A DNA stretch of 64,000 nucleotides. Origin: Micromonospora halophytica. GTDB taxonomy: Bacteria > Actinomycetota > Actinomycetes > Mycobacteriales > Micromonosporaceae. The position numbers and the translations under genes were made by a program. The notes under the pieces were generated by a model. It worked only from the letters and a program-made list of their open reading frames with translations. It ran no database searches and had not been told where the DNA came from. This document shows, one piece after another, positions 56,501-64,000 of this stretch. How positions within the stretch are numbered: position 1 is the first letter of the stretch; each line of letters begins with the position of its first letter. The DNA lies in NCBI RefSeq assembly GCF_900090245.1, contig NZ_FMDN01000004.1, positions 297,829-361,828 on the forward strand. Direction: 5' to 3'.

Positions 56501-59500
56501 CGCGAACACGGTGGCCAGCCGGTCGGGGGTCAACGCGCCGATCACACCGTCGTCCAGCACACCTGCCGTGTGCACCACGCCCGTCGGGCGGTGCTCGGCC
56601 AGCAGACCCGCCAGCTGGTCCCGGTCCGACACGTCGCACGCGACGACCGAGACGGTCGCGCCCTGCTCGGTCAGCTCGGCCACCAACGCTGCCGCACCGT
56701 CGGCGTCCCGGCCGCGCCGGCTGGCGAGGACCAGCCGGCGTACCCCGTGCCGGGACACCAGATGCCGCGCCACCAACGCGCCCAGCGACCCGGTGCCCCC
56801 GGTGACCAGGACCGGACCCTGCGGACCGAACAGGGTGGGAGGGTCGCCCGCCCGGTCGGTGACACGGGCGAGCCGGGGAACCAGGAACGTGGCGCCGCGA
56901 ACGGCGACCTGCGGCTCCCCCGAAGCCAGCACGGACCCGAGCACCTGCTCGACCTCGCCGTCGGGGTCGAGGTCCAGCAGGATGATCCGGTCCGGGTTCT
57001 CGGCCTGCGCGGAACGCACCAGACCCCACACCGCCGCCGCGGCCGGATCAGCCACCGCGCCGGCACCGGCCGGCACCGCACCCCGAGTCACCACCGTCAG
57101 CCGGGACTCCTGCGGCCCCGCGTCGAGCCACGCCTGGACGACGCCCAGCGCCCGCGAGGTCACGGCCAGCGGATCGTCCTCGCCGACCACCTCGAACACC
57201 GCCGTCGACGGCGCATCGCCGGCCAGGGCCGCCACGTCGTCGACCGTGGCCACCGACACCCAGGAGGACGGGACGTGCGCGGAGATCGCGGGCAGTTCGG
57301 TCCACGCCAACCGGAACAGTGCGTCGCGGCCGCCCGCCGCCGCATCCAACTGCTCGGTGGACACCGGCCGGGACACCAGTGCGTCCACCGACACCACGAG
57401 CCCACCGGTCTCGTCGGCGGCTTCCACCGAGATGGCGCTGGGACCGGCGGACACGATCCGCACCCGCAGCGCCGACGCGCCGGCGGCGTGGAGCACCATC
57501 CCGTTCCACGCGAACGGCAGCACCGGCGGCCCGGACTCCTCCGCCGCGGCGGTGCCGAGCATGCCGGCGTGCAGGGCGGAGTCCAGCAGCCCGGGGTGGA
57601 TGCCGAACCCACCGCCCGCCTGCGTACCTGCCTCCTCCGGCAACGCGACCTCGGCGAACACCTCTTCGCCCCGCCGCCACACCCTCCGCAGCCCCTGGAA
57701 CGACGGACCGTACGCGTAGCCACGCTCGGCCAGGTCGGTGTAGAAGTCCTCCGTCCCGACCGGTCGTGCACCCGGCGGCGGCCAGGCGGCGAAGTCGAAG
57801 CCGGAGCCCCGACCCACCGGCCCGTCCGACAGGAACCCGGTGGCATGCCGGGTCCACGCGTCGGCGTCGTCGTCGCGCGCCGAGTACACGTCCACCGGGC
57901 GTGTCCCGGTCTCGCCCGGGGCACCGACGGCCACCAGGATCCGTACCCCGCCGCGCTCCGGGACGGCCAGCGGCGCCTCGATCACGAGTTCCTCGAGCAC
58001 CCCGCAGCCGACCTCGTCGCCGGCGCGGACCGCCAGTTCGACCAGCCCGGTGCCGGCGAGGAGCACCACGCCGCCGATCGCGTGGTCGGCCAGCCACGGG
58101 TGCGACCGGAGCGACAACAGCGACGTGAACACCAACCCGTCCGACTGCGGCAGTCGCACCACGGCACCCAGCAGCGGGTGGTCGACCGCGGACTGCCCCA
58201 ACGACGCGGCGTCCGTCGCGGCCTCGCCGGGCGGGAGCCAGTAGTTCTGCCGGTCGAAGGCGTACGTGGGCAGGTCGACGTGCCCGGCCGCCGGGGGCAG
58301 CAGGGTGGTCCAGTCGACGGGGACGCCGCGGACGAACAACTCGGCCACCGAGGTCAGCAGCGCCTGATCCTCCGGGCGGCCGTCGCGCAGGGCCGGAACG
58401 CAGGTGACCTCCGCGTCGATCGCCATGGCGGTCTCCGTCACCATCGCGGTCAACGCCGCACCCGGCCCGAGTTCCACGAACAGGGTTCCGCCGTACGCCA
58501 CCGCGGCGGCGATCCCGTCGGCGAAGCGCACCGGCCGGCGTACGTGTTCGGCCCAGTACCGCGGGTCCGCCAACTCGCCGGTTTCCGCCAGACGGCCGGT
58601 CACGTTCGACACCACCGGGATCGCCGGCGGCTGCCACGCCACGTCGGCGAGCTCCGCGGCGAACTCGGCCAGCATCGGCTCCATCAGATGTGAGTGGAAC
58701 GCGTGCGAGACCACGAGTTGCTTGGTCTTGTGACCACGTTCGCGCAGCCGGTCCGCGGCGGCGAGGACGGCGTCGTGGTCGCCGGAGAGCACGACGGAAG
58801 AGGGGCCGTTGACCGCCGCGAGTTCCACGCCCTCGCCCAGGAAGTCGCCGACCTCCGCTTCCCCGGCGGCCACCGCGGCCATCGCGCCGTTCGGCGGCAG
58901 CGCCTGCATGAGCCGGCCACGTGCCGCGACGACCCGCGCCGCGTCGGCCAGCGACAGCACGCCCGCCGCGTGGGCGGCGGTGATCTCGCCGATCGAATGT
59001 CCGATCACCGCGTCCGGCCGGATGCCCCACGACTCCACGAGCCGGTACAGGGCGCATTCGGTCGCGAAGAGGCCGGCCTGCGTGAACACCGTCTGGTTCA
59101 GCAGGTCACCGCTTCGCGGCAGCTTGTTCAGCACCACGTCGCGTACCGGGTGATCGATCCACCCGGCCAGACACGAGTCCAGGTGCCGGCAGGCCTCGTC
59201 GAACGCCTGCGCGAACACCGGATACCGGTCGTACAGCTCGGTGCCCATGCCGACCCGCTGCGAGCCCTGCCCCGGGAAGACCAGCACGACCTTGCCCGGC
59301 GCCGCCGAACCGGTCACCACGTCGGGCGCGGCCTGACCACCGGCGAGCGCGGCCAGCCCGGCCACCGCCTGCGAGGTCGACCCCGCGACCACCACGGCGC
59401 GCTCACTCAGCAGCGCCCGTTCGGACAGCAACGCCCCGGCCACCCGGGGCAGCGGCACGTCGGCACCGCCGAGGAACGATGCCAACCGCTCCGCCTGCCC

Positions 59501-60952
59501 CCGCAGGGAGGCCGCACCGCCCGCCGACACCACCAGCGGCACCAGCCCGGTGGATGGATCCGTCGACGCCACCTCCTCGTCGGCGGGCGCCTCTTCGAGG
59601 ATCACGTGCGCGTTGGTCCCGCTGATCCCGAACGCGGACACGCCGGCCCGGCGCGGCCGACCGTCGCGCGGCCAGCCGCGGCTCTCGGTCAGCAGCTCGA
59701 CCGCGCCGGCGGACCAGTCGACCTCCGGCGTGGGTTCGTCCACGTGCAGCGTGGGCGGCAGCACACCGTGCCGCAGCGCCTGCACCATCTTGATCACGCC
59801 GGCCACTCCCGCGGCCGCCTGGGTGTGACCGATGTTGGACTTGACCGAGCCCAGCCAGAGCGGGCGGTCCGGCTCACGGCCCTGGCCGTAGGTCGCGATG
59901 AGCGCCTGCGCCTCGATCGGGTCGCCCAGGGCGGTCCCCGTCCCGTGGGCCTCCACGGCGTCCACCTCCGCCGGCGTCAGCCCGGCGCCGGCCAGGGCCT
60001 TGCGGATCACCCGCTGCTGCGACGGTCCGTTCGGCGCCGTCAGGCCGTTCGACGCGCCGTCCTGGTTCACCGCGCTGCCCCGCAGCACGGCCAGGATCCG
60101 GTGCCCACGCTCGCGCGCCACCGACAGGCGCTCCAGCACCACGACACCGACACCCTCGGACCAGCCGGTGCCGTCAGCGGCCGCGGCGAACGCCTTGCTC
60201 CGCCCGTCGGCGGCCATCACCCGCTGCCGTGAGAACGCCACGAAGGTGCCGGGCGTCGGCATCACGGTCGCGCCACCGGCCAGCGCCATCGAGCACTCCC
60301 CCAACCGCAGCGCCTGTGCGGCCAGGTGGATCGCCACCAGCGACGACGAACAGGCCGTGTCGATGGTGACCGCCGGGCCCTCGAGCCCGAAGGAGTACGA
60401 CACCCGGCCGGACGCGACGCTCGACGCCGACCCGGTGCCGGCGAAGCCTTCCAGCTCCGGGGTAATCGAACCGGCCCCGTAGCCCTGGGTGAACACGCCG
60501 GAGAACACCCCGACGTCCGTGCCCTTCAAGGACGTCGGGTCGACGCCGGCGTCCTCCAGGGCCTCCCACGACGTCTCCAGCAGCAGCCGATGCTGCGGGT
60601 CCATCGCCAACGCCTCCCGGGGCGAGATCCCGAAGAAGCCGGCGTCGAACTGCCCGGCGCCCTGCAGGAAGCCGCCCTGGCTGGTGTACGAGGTGCCGGG
60701 ATGGTCCGGGTCGGGGTCGAAGAGGCCCTCCAGGTTCCAGCCCCGGTCCTCGGGGAAGTCGGAGAGGGCGTCCACCCCGTCGGCCACCAGCCGCCACAGG
60801 TCCTCCGGGGAGGACACGCCACCCGGGAACCGGCACGCCATCCCCACGACGGCCAGCGGCTCCTCGGCGTGCCGCGAGCCCTGCTGCTTGAGGGTGTGCA
60901 GCTCGGCCGTGACGCGCTTGAGGTACTGGAGAAGTCTTTCGTCCGTGGCCAT
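50501..60952 (-). CDS. rifE: Two-module type I PKS, modules 9-10 (RifE-like)
   Basis: A 3483-residue protein, close to RifE in size and module number. Module 9: docking helix (1-30), KS with Cys201 in DTACSSSL and HGTGT/NIGHT histidines, AT about 550-860 with GHSIGE and HAFH (malonyl), DH about 925-1130, KR near 1388 (GGTGSLG, LDD motif, B-type), ACP near 1685 (GFDSL). Module 10: KS (Cys near 1916), AT 2270-2560 with GHSQGE and YASH (methylmalonyl), DH near 2640-2870, KR near 3126 (no LDD), ACP near 3428. There is no thioesterase. Malonate then methylmalonate with two KR-DH pairs matches the C16-C19 diene of rifamycin. DH motifs are imperfect: HAIGGVVLLA (Pro to Ala) and HAVRDVVVVP (Gly to Asp). 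Confidence 0.95.
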   Translation of the reverse strand: MATDERLLQYLKRVTAELHTLKQQGSRHAEEPLAVVGMACRFPGGVSSPEDLWRLVADGVDALSDFPEDRGWNLEGLFDPDPDHPGTSYTSQGGFLQGAGQFDAGFFGISPREALAMDPQHRLLLETSWEALEDAGVDPTSLKGTDVGVFSGVFTQGYGAGSITPELEGFAGTGSASSVASGRVSYSFGLEGPAVTIDTACSSSLVAIHLAAQALRLGECSMALAGGATVMPTPGTFVAFSRQRVMAADGRSKAFAAAADGTGWSEGVGVVVLERLSVARERGHRILAVLRGSAVNQDGASNGLTAPNGPSQQRVIRKALAGAGLTPAEVDAVEAHGTGTALGDPIEAQALIATYGQGREPDRPLWLGSVKSNIGHTQAAAGVAGVIKMVQALRHGVLPPTLHVDEPTPEVDWSAGAVELLTESRGWPRDGRPRRAGVSAFGISGTNAHVILEEAPADEEVASTDPSTGLVPLVVSAGGAASLRGQAERLASFLGGADVPLPRVAGALLSERALLSERAVVVAGSTSQAVAGLAALAGGQAAPDVVTGSAAPGKVVLVFPGQGSQRVGMGTELYDRYPVFAQAFDEACRHLDSCLAGWIDHPVRDVVLNKLPRSGDLLNQTVFTQAGLFATECALYRLVESWGIRPDAVIGHSIGEITAAHAAGVLSLADAARVVAARGRLMQALPPNGAMAAVAAGEAEVGDFLGEGVELAAVNGPSSVVLSGDHDAVLAAADRLRERGHKTKQLVVSHAFHSHLMEPMLAEFAAELADVAWQPPAIPVVSNVTGRLAETGELADPRYWAEHVRRPVRFADGIAAAVAYGGTLFVELGPGAALTAMVTETAMAIDAEVTCVPALRDGRPEDQALLTSVAELFVRGVPVDWTTLLPPAAGHVDLPTYAFDRQNYWLPPGEAATDAASLGQSAVDHPLLGAVVRLPQSDGLVFTSLLSLRSHPWLADHAIGGVVLLAGTGLVELAVRAGDEVGCGVLEELVIEAPLAVPERGGVRILVAVGAPGETGTRPVDVYSARDDDADAWTRHATGFLSDGPVGRGSGFDFAAWPPPGARPVGTEDFYTDLAERGYAYGPSFQGLRRVWRRGEEVFAEVALPEEAGTQAGGGFGIHPGLLDSALHAGMLGTAAAEESGPPVLPFAWNGMVLHAAGASALRVRIVSAGPSAISVEAADETGGLVVSVDALVSRPVSTEQLDAAAGGRDALFRLAWTELPAISAHVPSSWVSVATVDDVAALAGDAPSTAVFEVVGEDDPLAVTSRALGVVQAWLDAGPQESRLTVVTRGAVPAGAGAVADPAAAAVWGLVRSAQAENPDRIILLDLDPDGEVEQVLGSVLASGEPQVAVRGATFLVPRLARVTDRAGDPPTLFGPQGPVLVTGGTGSLGALVARHLVSRHGVRRLVLASRRGRDADGAAALVAELTEQGATVSVVACDVSDRDQLAGLLAEHRPTGVVHTAGVLDDGVIGALTPDRLATVFAPKVDAVRHLDELTRDMDLEAFVVFSSASGVFGSAGQGNYAAANAFLDAAVARRRAAGLPAVSLAWGLWEQADGMTAHLGGADQARASRGGVLAITPAEGMELFDAAVGSGQALLVPVKLDLRAVRSNVPYLLRGLVRPTRQQARAASAEDRGLARRLAGLAPAEQEALLLDLVRGQVALVLGHAGADAVRPDTAFKDAGFDSLTSVELRNRIREATGLTLPATLVFDYPSPIALARYLRDDLGDTVAGTPAAVVAVADPEEPIAIVGMACRLPGGVANPDDLWRLVCEGREGVSPFPDDRGWDLADLFDPDPDNRGTSTTSQGGFLQDAALFDAGFFGISPREALAMDPQQRLLLEVSWEALEGAGIDPTSLKGSDVGVFTGVSAQGYGMGVSTPELEGFASTAGASSVASGRVSYVFGFEGPAITIDTACSSSLVAMHLGAQALRQGECSMALAGGATVMATPGTFVAFSRQRGLAGDGRCKAYADGADGTGWAEGAGVVVLERLSVARERGHRVLAVLRGSAVNQDGASNGLTAPNGPSQQRVIRRALASAGLHPSDVDVVEGHGTGTALGDPIEVQALLTTYGQEREPGNPLWLGSIKSNIGHAQSAAGVAGVIKMVQALRHDVLPPTLHVDAPTTQVDWSAGAVELLTEAREWPRNGRPRRAGVSSFGISGTNAHLIIEEAPVEKTQLVSAPSPDVVVPMVLSARSAASLTGQARRLAKLVEGSDEVSPADLARALVSGRAVFAERAVVVAGSRVEALANLRALAQGEDAPGVVVGRTAASGLPGKLVWVFPGQGAQWVGMGRELLESSPVFAERIFECASALEPWVGWSLVDVLRGECDPELMERVDVLQPASFAVMMGLAAVWASVGVVPDAVLGHSQGEIAAACVAGALSLEDAARVVALRSRAIATELSGRGGMASVSLGENEVAGRLARWAGRVEVAAVNGPGSVVIAGDAEALDEAVEALSADGVRVRRIAVDYASHTRHVERVRETLAAALVGIGAQAPLVPFFSTVTGEWIQGAGVVDGGYWFRNLRQQVGFGTALADLIDQGHKVFVEVSAHPVLVQPITESADDTDAVVVGSLRRDDGGLPRLLTSMAELFVRGVAVDWSAVLPTPTGRVDLPTYAFDHQHYWLHAAEPATDAASLGLAGADHPMLGAVVHLPQSDGLVFTSRLSLRSHPWLADHAVRDVVVVPGAGLAELAVRAGDEAGCSVVDELVIEAPLVVPRHGGVRVQVALSGPGDDGSRTVEVFSQREDAAGDVGADRWVRHATGVLAVPVELGRSGGGFDFTAWPPPGAQPLDISDGYRRLAQVGYGYGPTFQAVRAVWRRDEELFAEVALGEEHREEAGRFGIHPALLDAALHSTLLGASADGSGKRELSLPFAWNGLRLHAAGAAVLRVRVTSPDPDAMALEAVDEAGGPVVTMESLVGRPVSREQLDAAAAATVLTDSLFEVEWVGSRPARAEPAPSWLLVADAEQVATLADDVLSGTAGAPAAVVMEAVGGGDVLERTSGVLDVVQCWLDGGGFEESRLMIATRGAVPAGDGVVTDPAGAAVWGLVRAAQAENPDRIVLVDLDPRSGDGAESVLGAVLASGEPQVAVRDGALSVPRLARVAASVPAAGEVFGPDGTVLITGGTGALGGLAARHLVARHGVRRLVLASRRGPDAEGASALLAELTGQGADVSVVACDMSDRDQVADLLARHRPTAVVHTAGVADAGVIGTVTPDRLAEVFAPKVDAVRHLDELTRELPLDAFVVYSSVSAVFMGAGSGSYAAANAFLDGLMAHRRSLGLPGLSLAWGLWEQTRGMAAGTDDLARSRMNRRGGLLALTPAEGMELFDAAVGSGRTLLVPAKLDLRGVRADAAAGGAVPHMLRRLVRVGRQQAHTSAGHEPGRLSERLAGLPATEQVRILLDLVRAQVASVLGHSATHHVEADQGLFEIGFDSLTAIELRNRLRDITDRKIAANLVFAHPTPEMIANHLYELICSDQAVTPVAISV

Positions 60953-61004
60953 TCTCGTCTGTCCTTACGCGAAGGTGTCGAAGGGTGGGAGCGTCGATCC
61001 GGTG

Positions 61005-64000
61005 TCAGGCGAGTCCGAGTTCCGCGTCGATGAAGTCGAGGACGTCGTCGGCGGACGCGGCTTCGAGCTGCTCCGCCACCGAGGCGACGTCCGCCTGTTC
61101 GCGGACCCCGTTGCACCTGGCCACCAGCCCTTGCAGGCGCAGCGTGACGGCGGATCTCGTGGACGCGTCGAGGGTCAGGCCGCCGATCAGCGACTCGACC
61201 TCCTCGATCCTGGCGTTGACCTGGGCGAGCGCGTCGCCGCCGGTGCCGAGCTGGTCGCGCAGGTGACGTGCGAGGACGTACGGAGTGGGATAGTCGAAGG
61301 CCATCGTCGCGGGCAACTTCAGGCCGGTCGCCTCCCGTAGCCGGTTGCGCAGCTCCAGCGACGTCAACGAGTCGAACCCGGCGTCCTTGAACGCCCCGTC
61401 GGCCCGCACGGCCGCGGCACCGGAGTATCCGAGTACCACCGCGACCTGAGCGCGTACCAGGTCCAACAGCAGCGTCTCCTGCTCCGCCGGGGCAAGTCCG
61501 ACGAGCCGCCGAGCCAACCCGCCGTCCCCGCCGGTCGTGGTACGCGCCTGCTGCCGTCCCGACCGCACCAGAGCGCGCAGCAGGTGCGGCACCACGCGGC
61601 CGGCGCGCACCTCCCGAAGGTCGAGCTTGACCGGCACCAACAACGCCTGCTCGGAGGTGAGCGCGGCATCGAACAGGGCCATGCCTTCCGCCGCCGTCAT
61701 CGGCCGCACCCCGCCGCGGCTCATCCGGGCCTGGTCGGCCCCGCCGAGATGCGCGGTCATGCCCGTGGCCTGCTCCCACAGGCCCCACGCCAACGACAGG
61801 CCGGGTAGGCCGCTCGCCCGTCGGTTCGCCATCGCGGCGTCCAGGAAGGCGTTCGCCGCCGCGTAGTTGCCCTGACCGGGAGAGCCGAACACGCCCGACC
61901 CGGACGAGAACACCACGAACGCGTCGAGTTCCATGTCGCGGGTCAGCTCGTCGAGATGCCGCACCGCATCCACCTTGGGCGCGAACACCCGCGCCAGCCG
62001 CTGCGGAGTCAACGCCTCCGTGACACCGTCGTCGAGCACACCCGCCGTGTGCACGACGGCGGTCGGACGGTGCTCGCTCAACAGGGCCGACACGTGGTCC
62101 CGGTGCGACAGGTCGCAGGCGACGACCGACACCTCGCCGCCATGCTCCGCCAGCTCCGCCACCAGGTCCGCCATGCCGTCCGCGTCCGGGCCGCGCCTGC
62201 TGGCCAGCACGACGCGCCGCACGCCGTGCCGGATCACCAGGTGTCGGGCCAACACCGTCCCGAGTACGCCCGCACCGGAGACCAGGACCGTCCCTTCCGG
62301 ATCGAACCCGGCACCGGCCTCGCGTACCTGCTCGCCGGCCCGGGCCAGACGCGGGACGAACAGCGCCCCTGCGCGCACCGCGACCTGCGGTTCCCCACTC
62401 GCCAGCACCAACCCGAGCACCGGCTCGTCGACGCCGTCGCGATCGAGGTCCAGCAGGACGATCCGGTCCGGGTTCTCGGCCTGCGCGGAACGCACCAGAC
62501 CCCACACCGCCGCCGCGGCCGGATCAGCCACCATCCCGTCGCCGGCCGGCACCGCCCCCCGGGTCACCACCACCAGCCGCGTCTCGTCCGACCCGGCCGA
62601 CCAGGTCTGCAGAGCGGCCAGCGCCCGCGAGGTCGCGGCCAGCGTGTCCTGCCCGCCCGCCACCTCCAGAACCTCGACGTCGGGCCGACCGTCCACCGGC
62701 CCCACCGCCGCGGCGGAAAGCTCGGTCCACTCCACCCGGAACAACGAGTCGTGGATCTCCGTCGTCGCCACCAGCTTCTCGACGGGGACCGACCGGGACG
62801 CGACCGAGTCGACGGTCACCACCAGAGCGCCGGTGCCGTCGGCCGCCGCGAGCGAGACGGTGCCGGCCTCGCCGTGAAGCAGCCTCACCCGCAGCGCCGA
62901 GGCGCCGGCTGCGTGCAGCGCCAACCTCTGCCAGTCGAGCGGCACCTGCGGCTCGTCCGCGCCGCCTGCCGCGCTCAGCAGCGTCGGGTGCAGGGCCGCG
63001 TCGAGCAGCGCGGGGTGGATGCCGTACGCGGTGGCGTCGCCGCGATGCTCCTCGGGGAGGGCGACCTCGGCGAAGACCTCCTCGCCGCGCCGCCACACCG
63101 CGCGCAGACCCTGGAAGGCGGGGCCGTAGCCGTAGCCGCGCTCGGCCAGGTCGGCGTAGAGGTCGTCGATGTCGACCTGCTGGACGCCCGTCGGCGGCCA
63201 CGCCGTGAAGTCGACATCGTCGACCGGCAGCTGTGCGGCGGACAGACTTCCGGTGGCGTGCCGCGTCCACCCGTTGCCGTCGTCCGGTTGGGCGTACACG
63301 TCCAACGTCCGTTCGCCGTTCTCGCCGGGCCCGCTCAGGACCACCTGAACCCGGACGCCGCCGTGCTCGGGCACCACCAGCGGTGACTCCGTCACGAGTT
63401 CGTCGAGCACGGGACAGCCGACCTCGTCGCCGGCCCGCACCGCCAACTCCACCAGCGCGCCGCCGGGTAGCAGCACGACCCCGTCGACCGCGTGGTCGGC
63501 CAGCCAGGGGTGCGTCCGCAGTGACAGGCGTGAGGTGAACACCCGGCCGTCGGACCCGGGCAGTGGCACCATCGCCCCCAGCAGGGGGTGATCCGTCGCC
63601 GACTGGCCGAACGACTCCGGGTCCGTCGCGGACTGCTCGGTCCGGAGCCAGTAGTGCTGGTGGTCGAAGGCGTAGGTGGGTAGTTCCACCCGCGCCGACG
63701 CCGCTGCGGCCGGCAGCACACCGGTCCAGTCCACCGGCACGCCCCGCACGAACAACTCGGCCATCGAGGTCAACAACCGGCGCAGACCACCGTCGTCACG
63801 CCGCAACGACCCGGTCACCACCACATCGGCGTCATCGACGATCTCGTTGATCGGCTGCACCAACACCGGATGCGCGCTCACCTCGAGGAACACCCCGAAC
63901 CGCTGACCGAGCAGATCCGCCACCGCCGGCGCGAACCGCACCTGACCACGCAGATTCTCGTACCAGTACCCGCCGTCGAGCACCCCCGCCTCACGGGCCC
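61005..64000 (-). CDS. rifD: PKS module 8, C-terminal part (RifD-like), cut by window edge
   Basis: About 998 residues, open to the right edge. It starts inside the AT domain (post-AT linker LPTYAFDHQHYWL near 63670), followed by DH with an intact HAVDGVVLLP and HPALLDAALH, KR, ACP (GFDSLTSLELRNR near 61370) and a C-terminal docking region of about 90 residues with acidic helices. The KR nucleotide motif reads VLVSGAGVLG, one residue shorter than the VLVTGGTGSLG of module 9; its catalytic Ser and Tyr remain (FSSGSGVFG, GNYAAANAF). A single module ending 52 bases before the two-module gene is the arrangement of rifD-rifE. AT specificity cannot be read, as the motif lies outside. Confidence 0.93.
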   Translation of the reverse strand, partial: AREAGVLDGGYWYENLRGQVRFAPAVADLLGQRFGVFLEVSAHPVLVQPINEIVDDADVVVTGSLRRDDGGLRRLLTSMAELFVRGVPVDWTGVLPAAAASARVELPTYAFDHQHYWLRTEQSATDPESFGQSATDHPLLGAMVPLPGSDGRVFTSRLSLRTHPWLADHAVDGVVLLPGGALVELAVRAGDEVGCPVLDELVTESPLVVPEHGGVRVQVVLSGPGENGERTLDVYAQPDDGNGWTRHATGSLSAAQLPVDDVDFTAWPPTGVQQVDIDDLYADLAERGYGYGPAFQGLRAVWRRGEEVFAEVALPEEHRGDATAYGIHPALLDAALHPTLLSAAGGADEPQVPLDWQRLALHAAGASALRVRLLHGEAGTVSLAAADGTGALVVTVDSVASRSVPVEKLVATTEIHDSLFRVEWTELSAAAVGPVDGRPDVEVLEVAGGQDTLAATSRALAALQTWSAGSDETRLVVVTRGAVPAGDGMVADPAAAAVWGLVRSAQAENPDRIVLLDLDRDGVDEPVLGLVLASGEPQVAVRAGALFVPRLARAGEQVREAGAGFDPEGTVLVSGAGVLGTVLARHLVIRHGVRRVVLASRRGPDADGMADLVAELAEHGGEVSVVACDLSHRDHVSALLSEHRPTAVVHTAGVLDDGVTEALTPQRLARVFAPKVDAVRHLDELTRDMELDAFVVFSSGSGVFGSPGQGNYAAANAFLDAAMANRRASGLPGLSLAWGLWEQATGMTAHLGGADQARMSRGGVRPMTAAEGMALFDAALTSEQALLVPVKLDLREVRAGRVVPHLLRALVRSGRQQARTTTGGDGGLARRLVGLAPAEQETLLLDLVRAQVAVVLGYSGAAAVRADGAFKDAGFDSLTSLELRNRLREATGLKLPATMAFDYPTPYVLARHLRDQLGTGGDALAQVNARIEEVESLIGGLTLDASTRSAVTLRLQGLVARCNGVREQADVASVAEQLEAASADDVLDFIDAELGLA

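Overview
This is very GC-rich actinomycete DNA, most likely Micromonospora or a close relative in the Micromonosporaceae. That placement rests on base composition, the conserved flanking genes and the type of biosynthetic cluster; no rRNA or other marker is present. The left third (1-20.7 kb) is ordinary chromosome. The right two thirds (20.75 kb to the end) are one side of a rifamycin-type ansamycin cluster, cut off inside a polyketide synthase gene.

Left region. A BON-domain protein and an FUSC-type membrane protein come first. Next is a divergent locus (1854-10434) that combines a membrane sulfatase, a CDP-alcohol phosphatidyltransferase, an MDR dehydrogenase, a 6-pyruvoyl-tetrahydropterin-synthase-like enzyme, a glycosyltransferase, a methyltransferase, a flippase-like membrane protein, GTP cyclohydrolase II and a RibD-type reductase; its product is unknown to me. 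An ECF sigma factor with its zinc-finger anti-sigma protein and an OmpR-type two-component system follow. Then comes a redox/metal segment: DUF4395 protein, a 28-residue leader peptide, a thioredoxin, a cysteine-rich copper-storage-like protein, a SHOCT protein, a BNR-repeat lipoprotein, and a CopB-type P-type ATPase preceded by two palindromic CsoR-like operators. A CoA-transferase gene and a strong hairpin mark the border.

Ansamycin cluster. The minus strand at the right carries the end of a rifD-like PKS (module 8), a complete two-module rifE-like PKS (module 9 malonyl, module 10 methylmalonyl), the amide synthase rifF, a 54-residue ORF, and the AHBA genes rifG, rifH, rifI, rifK, rifL and rifM. 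rifN survives only as a fragment, and rifJ is not in the window. Between 20.7 and 42.6 kb are tailoring and sugar genes: a split transketolase (rif15a/b type), two paralogous rif14-like methyltransferases, a LuxR-type regulator, a type II thioesterase (rifR type), a flavin monooxygenase, two P450s with a 3Fe-4S ferredoxin, a Rieske protein, a PapA/Orf20-like acyltransferase, NDP-hexose 2,3-dehydratase, 3-ketoreductase, 3-dehydratase (His-for-Lys type) and 3,5-epimerase, a class III aminotransferase and a glycosyltransferase. Together these predict a glycosylated rifamycin, possibly carrying a 2,3,6-trideoxy or 4-amino-tetradeoxy sugar.

Main discoveries. (1) Ten near-identical inverted-repeat boxes (CTATC/CTACC-N8-GGATG type) sit at the cluster's promoters, eight of them 20-21 bp from a -10 element. 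They match the reported RifZ target and define a regulon. (2) A P450 N-terminal relic lies before the intact thioesterase, and a thioesterase N-terminal relic lies after the intact P450 16 kb away. With the duplicated methyltransferase, this indicates an old segmental duplication with complementary decay. (3) rifN is deleted to a remnant. (4) The module 8 ketoreductase has a shortened nucleotide-binding loop, and the dehydratase motifs of modules 9 and 10 are altered.
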